From Ficedula albicollis (lineage: Eukaryota; Chordata; Aves; Passeriformes; Muscicapidae): a stretch of 64,000 nucleotides of DNA. Location of the stretch: assembly GCF_000247815.1 (NCBI RefSeq), contig NC_021674.1:8624077-8688076 (forward strand), in the 5' to 3' direction. A model generated the notes under the pieces. The model saw only the letters and a list, made by a program, of their open reading frames with translations. It was not told the origin of the DNA and did no database searches. Made by a program: the position numbers and the translations under genes. Positions 56,289-64,000 of the stretch are shown here, one piece after another (the first letter of the stretch is position 1; every line of letters begins with the position of its first letter).

Positions 56289-59200
56289 GTGAGCGCTGGG
56301 AAAGGCGGGGAGCGGCCCCGGCGGGCGATGGAGGGGCGCGGGGATGGGGCGGCGGAGGGGCGCGCTCCGGGAGGCTCGGGGGGTGCGGGACCCGCAGCCC
56401 CGCTCTCCCCTCGGGAAGGGGCGGTGGGGCCGGGAGCGGGGATGGCGCTGGGCGAGGGCTCCCCGCCTGCTCCGCCTTTATTCTCATCCCAGCGCAGCAT
56501 CTCTGCACAAAGACTTCTCGGTGCCGTTCGGTTACAAGGGTGCCGCTGGGTCTTTCCAGCCGGTGCTGTTTAACTAACAGGATTTTTAAATTTTTTTTTT
56601 CTTTTTTTTTTCACGTGGCATTAAATACTAAAACCCCACTGTGAAATGAGCCTTAAACACAATAGAATGAGGTGGTGGCTTGGCTCTATAGCGTTTTATG
56701 CATACTTGCATCATTGCTTGAAAGAGTCGGCTTCTGGGTTGAGTATTTTGGCTTTAGGGCTGTTAGAAGTCTCCACGCTTCTGGGACTTGTACAGAGGCT
56801 GTGAGGAAGTTGACTGTCTTCAAGTGCCTTTATTGAAGTCAAAGAGGGAGGGTGGAATACGGGGAGGGGAGACCCCAACACAGAGCAGCTCACCACACTT
56901 TTACCGTAGATTCTATGGGAGTTTATTGCCAAATATTTTTTCCTGTTTATGGCATCAAACAGATCGAGTACTTCTTCACATCCTTCGTGGCTTTCGTGCT
57001 TTCAAATGTTGAATTGGTTAAACATTAACTTCAAGAACTTTCTAGTACTCCTGCAAATCAATATGCCTAAATTTCAGTGATCCTGCCTAGGAAGACACTG
57101 TGACATTTTGATGAGGAATGACACTGCACTGAGTCATCTGCACTGATGAAACAAAGCCATGCAGGGATTTCATCAGGGACCCACCCGAAGATCTGTTCTA
57201 ATCTTGGAGATGCAAGCAAAAACCGTGTGAATTTGTCCTGCATTTATCATTTTTCGTGATATTCATCAACTCTCAGCACTTAGGCAAAATCAAATAATCT
57301 GATTGTAACTGAGTGGGCAGACTTGGTTCGGGAGGGTAAAGCAGAACCAGGGCTTAGCTTTACTTAGTGGGGCTGTGGTTTGTTCGTTGCTGTGTGTTCA
57401 GGTGCAAGGTTTCCGTGCTGGCAGGAGCTCTGGCTTTGCTCTCTCTGGAACCCCGCAGTGGTCCCGTCTGCTGTGTTCCTGCAAGCTCATGGGTGGGAGC
57501 CCTGCTGCCTGACCCTGCTGCCCCTGTCAGGGTGATGGCCTCACCCCTCCTGAGCACGTGTGAAGAAGGAGGCAGCCGTGTTGGCCAGCACCTGCAGGTG
57601 GCAGGTGGCCCCAAGGGAGCTCTTGCCAGCTGGTGTGGGCTGGCACTGCCAGCACCTGGGTAAAGTGGGGCACTGCTGATTCCCCACTGCCTTCCTGGCT
57701 CAGTGTGTTATTTCAGGCTCTGGCATGGATTGGAGGCTCATTCTGTTTATCCAGGCAGGTTAATATGACATATGTCCAATACCATTTGGTTCTCCTACTT
57801 TGCTACGATGCTCCCTCTTTGTTCATGCTGGATTTCACTGTTGACCAAGCTCTGTGAGCTTTTGAATGACACAGTAAAGGCAGGGGTGCAACCTGACTTT
57901 GTCTTCCTGTGCCACTGAGAGCACTCAGGGGGTAGCCTGCTCTCAGTGTGCCACTGAGAGCACTCAGGGGGTAGCCTGAAGTAAGAAAAGGTGTCCAGGG
58001 GTTTGTCTGCTCTGTGCTTTATCCCATCACCCGGGTGTCACTCACAGGAGGCGTGCTGTGGCTGTGTCACTAAAAGGACAAAATCAGATGTTTGCTCTGG
58101 TGCCTGTCAAGTTTTCTCAGGGGCTGGAGGAGCAGAGGAGCCTCCCCAAAAAGAGGCAGTGAAGGGGCTCATACTTGTGCTTTCATGTGAGGGGAGTCTG
58201 GGAGCAGCTCCTGCTGTAGCAGGAGCTACAATCCCCAGCACCTGTGGGATTGAGAGAATGTCTTTTTAAAAATAACACTTTTTTTGGTGGAAGGGGCTTT
58301 GTCTCCCATGCGCATCCTCTGTGTCTCCATGTACATCCTACATGTCTCTATGTATATCCTGCTCCTCCATGCATGCAGCAGGGTGGGCTGCAGCAGTGTG
58401 GTTATTATTTGCAGGCTGGGTTAGTAAAGGAACTCAGAGCCTGCCTCGGTCAGCACTGAACGCCAGAGCTGGGGGAGAGAGTTGGCTCTGTGCAGAATCT
58501 CCCCTCACACACCACCTGGCACTCTGGGGGAATGCTGGGGGAGGGATGCAGTGCTATTTTAGGGGAATCCCTTCTGTGCTCTCCTTGTGTGGGTTCCCTT
58601 CTCTGATGGCATTGTATACGCAGGGAAGGGATGGGGGCTGGAGAGGCACATCCCTGCGTATGTGTTTGGGGGAGAGCACAGAAATACCAGGAGTTATTAT
58701 GGTGTGATGCTCAGCTATTATGCTCTGAGTCAGTGCTCCAGGGGATGTCTGCTTCCTCTGCCAGCACAGAGAATAAAGGTTGTGTTGCTTTAAATAGTGT
58801 AAGGCTGCTTGCTCCTGTCTTCCTTGGGGCAGTGTTCATTCTCCTGATGTTGAGAGGTAAAACTGACCTCCTTTATCTACATGATGTTCATTTATTTCAG
58901 GAGGTCTCTCACTGACCCAGCCAGAGAGAGCTCATGGTTGTGTTTAGGACGCTCCTGACCTGTGTAAGGACTTCAGAGCTGCACCCCAAGCTGTCTGTGT
59001 GCCATGATTCTGCACCCTGTGGGAGGCCTCCAAAGCCAGGATTCAGTAGGCCCTGCTTCCATACACTGCTGTGTGACTGGCAGAGGTGCTTAACCTCACT
59101 CCTGGAAATCTCCAGGTGGATGGGAATTGACACAGTTTATTAATAACACACAGCAGCCAAGCTCATTAACCAGTTGGAGACACTGTAGCAATGATGACAA

Positions 59201-59973
59201 AATAAGGCAGCACAGAGGTTTTATTGGCTATAGCTTCTTTCCAAAAGCAAATTCCTTGGCCCAAGTACAGTAGAACTGCTGTAAGGAGGTGTGAGTTATC
59301 CCACATGTCCTCAGGGCAGAGAGAGAGAGAGGGATGTGTACTGCTTCCTTCCAGAGTAGTTTTCCACTGAGATTTGAGGGGGTTTTGCTTATTTCTTGGA
59401 ATGATAATGGGCCACTCAGTGAATGGGAATTTCCTGTCCCTTCTGGCTCTCTCCATCCTTCCAGGAGCTGCCCCAAGTGAGACAGCATTTCTCCAGCAGG
59501 ACTGGGACAGGAGCTGCTTTGAAGTCTTTAAGAATGGTTTGCTGTTGGTAGGGAGTGCACCTAGAGCTTCTTCAAGGAGCCAAAAGATTCCTGGGGTGCA
59601 GGAATCCTCGCTTGTTGGAATTGATTCATTTTTTTTTTACCATCAAGCAGGTGCAACTACATAAGGACCAAAAAGTTCCATTTTGGAATTTAAGCGTGGC
59701 TTCCTTTGGTGTTGCATTTTTTTGTGGGTAGAATTATTCTTGGGGTATATTATTATTTTAGGGCTACAGGTGTTACCATGCCTCTTCTCTTTTGTTATGC
59801 CTCAATTTTACATGGCTTTTCCATCCAAATAAGGAAAGATTTAATGTGCAATGTGCCTGGTTTAGTTGACTACCAACCCAAAACTCAAGCTGTCTCATCA
59901 GACCAATTTGGCTGAGGACTCCTGTCAGTGATGCTTGTATTAATGAGTCTCTAATAATTGGTTTTTCTTCCAG
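56289..59973 (+). other. CHGB intron 1
   Basis: It runs from the donor GTGAGC to the acceptor TTTTTCTTCCAG. No coding sequence is recognised inside. It holds a 39-bp duplication near 57.9 kb and a degenerate CATGTACATCCT-type short repeat at about 58320-58375. Confidence 0.6.
57909..57978. repeat. 39-bp tandem duplication, two copies
   Basis: GTGCCACTGAGAGCACTCAG and the following GGGGTAGCCTG occur at 57909 and 57948, identical over the shared part. Confidence 0.88.
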
Positions 59974-60017
59974 GTGCCAGCACAGTTCCAGTGGAAAAAG
60001 ATCGTACTGAAGAAATG
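59974..60017 (+). CDS. CHGB: CHGB (chromogranin B / secretogranin-1), exon 2
   Basis: This 44-base exon follows CTTCCAG and precedes GTGAGTAG. After two bases finishing a split codon it encodes ASTVPVEKDRTEEM. Human CHGB has MPVDNRNHNEGM at this place, and the exon ends at the same Met codon in phase 0 directly before VTRC. The signal-peptide cleavage site is expected near AST/VPV. The small size fits the known granin gene layout of several small exons before one large exon. Confidence 0.9.
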
Positions 60018-61208
60018 GTGAGTAGCTGCTTGTCAAACCAAGCTGAGAAAATATCAGTGATGTGTTCTCCATTTCTTTAAACTCTCAGGGCAATGCTTCA
60101 TTTTTTTTTTCCTAAGCTCATGGCTGGTATGGAACTTGGAGTGCCATAAACTGCCAGGAGATGCCTGCCTGCACCTCAGTGTGTTTGGTGGAAATGGGAG
60201 CTGGCTCCTGTGGTACTTTTGGAGCTCTGCATTGTACAGCTGCTTGAAAAGTGATCTGAAATATTGCACAGTACATGTTATTGTACTGGCAGCTTTGGGG
60301 AAAGATGAAATACCTACAGTTACCAACTGTGTAACACACTTTCTGCTGTAGTCCTACCTCTCCTGCTTTGGAAAGAGATCTTATCCTGTGTGATTAAATA
60401 AAACAGACCCTTTAACCTGACACCAGACTCCCTGCACTGGTTGTTGCTGTGATCATTTAGATCAGCAAACACCTGCTAATAACCAGAAATAGTTAAAGAC
60501 AAATGGCTCTATAAATGTTTCATTGTCTCCTCCCAGTCATCCCCACAGATTGTCAGCCTGAGGTTCTTTACCCCCAGCCAACAGGAGCACTTGTTCTCAC
60601 CAACAACTTCAGCACTGGAAAATCATTTTATACAGAGGAGGCACTTTGGTAGTGCTTAGAATTAGAGCACATTGTGTGACTTTCCTAAATCAATCCATTT
60701 TCTCTGCTGCCAAACAATCCAGTTGAATGTTCAGTGCTAAAAACCAGGCAGGACTTAGAGCAGAGACACATGAAAAGGTATGGAGTGTATCCCTTACAGA
60801 GGACATAGAAGTGTTTTAGTTTTGTCAGTCCAAATTGCCTTTGCAGTATCCTCATTTGGACAGATCCTACAGGATAATCCTCATCCTTTGAATGTGTGTT
60901 GTGTCTGTTTATTTTATAGAGCATGTTACCACATGTTGTTTGACTCTCCTTTGTACTGAGTAGGGTATTTAATATTTTAAAAGGTACAAAAGAAGCCCCT
61001 TACCTCTGCAAAGAAAAGGAGGTAAAAAGGCCTGTCTGTTCTCTTCCTACTAGTACAGGAGTGAGGGGCCAAGCCCAAATGCACAGGATTACTCAAAACT
61101 CAATAGCAGCCTGAACTCTAATCTCAAACAGGCTTTTCCACCAGCTAGGTCAGAAGTAAAGTTTCCATTTTTCCATGAGGATTTTCTCTCCTATTTTGTC
61201 TCTTCCAG
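60018..61208 (+). other. CHGB intron 2
   Basis: GTGAGT donor to TCTCTTCCAG acceptor, phase 0. Nothing else recognised. Confidence 0.85.
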
Positions 61209-61302
61209 GTAACCCGGTGCATAGTGGAGGTTCTGTCTAACGCTCTCTCTAAGCCAAATGCACCCCCCATTAATCCTGAATGCAAAGAAATCCTGAAGAA
61301 GA
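61209..61302 (+). CDS. CHGB: CHGB (chromogranin B), exon 3, disulphide-loop exon
   Basis: It encodes 31 residues starting [15 protein letters not shown] and ending [11 protein letters not shown], plus one base of the next codon. The two cysteines (codons 4 and 25 of the exon) bound the N-terminal loop that is conserved in chromogranins A and B and that directs CHGB into regulated secretory granules. Human has [17 protein letters not shown] and TPEC here, so identity is very high. Acceptor CTTCCAG, donor GTAAGT, phase 1, matching exon 4. Confidence 0.96.
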
Positions 61303-62838
<1,536 letters not shown>

Positions 62839-64000
62839 GTGATAAAAATGACAGAGAGAGAAGTGAAAACAAACAGCCTGAAGTGAGGCATCCCAAAGAC
62901 CCAGCAGAGACCGAAAAGCATCCTTCTGGGAGTGTGGAGGAAGAACAAAGGCAGGCAGAAGAGGAATCTAAAAAGTACATGGAAGGAGGTGAGGAGGAGA
63001 AACTTACTCGTGAGGAAGGCAAAAGCAAGGAAGAGGAGGCTGGACACCACACACCTGCTCAGGATGAGACACTTCACACAGAAGAGAAAAAGCACTACCA
63101 GGAAATTGGGCGAGAGGAAGAGAGGAATTACCACAGTGAAGAGGAAAGCAAAGACAGCAAGTGCTGTGAGGATGTAGAGGCTGCTGTTCTCACCAAGAAG
63201 TCCCACTCTGAGGGCATGAGCATGGATGAGTTCCGTGCTGGGAGTGATCAGAGCCCCAGGGGCCGCTGGCACCTGGAGGAGGGAATGCAGAGCCCTTACA
63301 AACAAATTCGGGAAGGTGAAGAGGGAGAGGAAGAAAGGAGTGAGAAATACCACCATGAGTCTCAGGAACGTGGCTTCTCCCACCAGCAGGAACGTGAGGA
63401 ATCTGAGGAGAGTGAAGAAAGAGAGGAGGGAAAGGAACCCTACAAACCCAAAGGTTCTCATGGGAAGCACAGAGCGGGTGACTCCTATGAAGAGAAGAGA
63501 GGCCACGGCAGTGAGAGGGGGGAACCAGCTGGGGGGTCACACCTAGGGGAGGCCAGTCTCTGGGAGCAGTGGAAGCACCGTCAGAAGCATCAGGGAGAGT
63601 CTGAGGAGGAGGGTGGCTCTCCTGGGAGGCGTGGGCCTGAGGAGCTGCAGGAGGAGAGGCCTGCAGAGCAGGACAGCGAGGAGCACAGGGACAGCTGGCA
63701 GCAGAGCCAGGAGAGCAGGGAAGAGGAGAACAAGAGGCGTCACCACAGCGAGGAGAGCAGTGAGAAGTGGCGTGAGGAGAGGAGGCACCACGATGGCTCA
63801 CAGCATTCTGAGGGGAGGATGTACCTTGCTGATGAAAATGAGGGAGAGCTGGACAGGTATCTCAGCAAGGAGAAGCAGCGGCGTGGGGGAGGGAGATCCC
63901 ACGTACGGAACAAGGAGGAGGAAGGGTCACAGAAAGCCTATGCTCAAGAGCGCCAGGGGCAGGCCAGGAGGCACTACAGCACTGAGGACAGCCTGGAGGA
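62839..64000 (+). CDS. CHGB: CHGB (chromogranin B / secretogranin-1), exon 4, 5' part, cut by window end
   Basis: The reading frame (phase set by exon 3) is open for all 387 codons to the window end, with no ATG needed because it is spliced in. It starts SDKNDRERSENKQPEVRHP then KDPAE, matching human ENENTKFEVRLLRDPAD. The rest is highly acidic and rich in Glu, Ser, Lys, Arg and His, with repeated EESEE-type stretches and possible dibasic cleavage sites (KK, KR, KRR). This is the known composition of the CHGB granule matrix domain, which binds calcium, aggregates at low pH and is cut into peptides. Two adjacent cysteines (63162-63167, SKCCED) are unexpected. The C-terminal third, including the secretolytin region, is outside the window. 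Confidence 0.95.

Overview
The window is nuclear DNA from a vertebrate, most likely a bird. Evidence: long introns with GT/AG borders, CpG-island promoters, few interspersed repeats apart from two avian-type CR1 LINE 3' ends on the minus strand (about 41.2 and 41.6 kb), and two genes in the order known from vertebrate chromosomes (human 20p12: SHLD1 followed by CHGB, same orientation). I cannot tell which bird.

Layout: 0-8.7 kb is non-coding, with a long GGAA microsatellite. A CpG island at about 8.7-10.4 kb is the likely promoter and first non-coding exon region of SHLD1. SHLD1 (shieldin subunit 1, DNA double-strand-break repair) has its start-codon exon at 13.3 kb and its last coding exon at 43.5-44.1 kb, separated by a 30-kb intron; together they give a 226-residue protein. 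From 44.1 to 54.9 kb I see no gene. A second CpG island (about 54.9-56.6 kb) is the promoter and first exon of CHGB (chromogranin B / secretogranin-1, a dense-core granule protein). CHGB exons 2, 3 and the start of the large acidic exon 4 follow at 59.97, 61.21 and 62.84 kb; exon 4 runs off the window end. The two genes are neighbours with no functional link.

The strongest unusual signals concern how the sequence was built rather than a new biological system. Four uninterrupted G runs (104, 785, 939 and 509 bases, all on the plus strand) interrupt the sequence. At least one is flanked by two copies of the same unique 200-bp segment, so they look like assembly or gap-fill artefacts made from reads that decayed into G. 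One of them appears to have erased the CHGB transcription start, start codon and most of the signal peptide, leaving only the last 8 coding bases and the splice donor. In addition, at least fifteen short head-to-tail duplications (18-597 bp, near-identical copies) are scattered over the window, one of which duplicates the start-codon part of the SHLD1 first coding exon. They may be false duplications from merged haplotypes or real recent tandem duplications; read-level data would decide. I found no convincing undescribed gene system.
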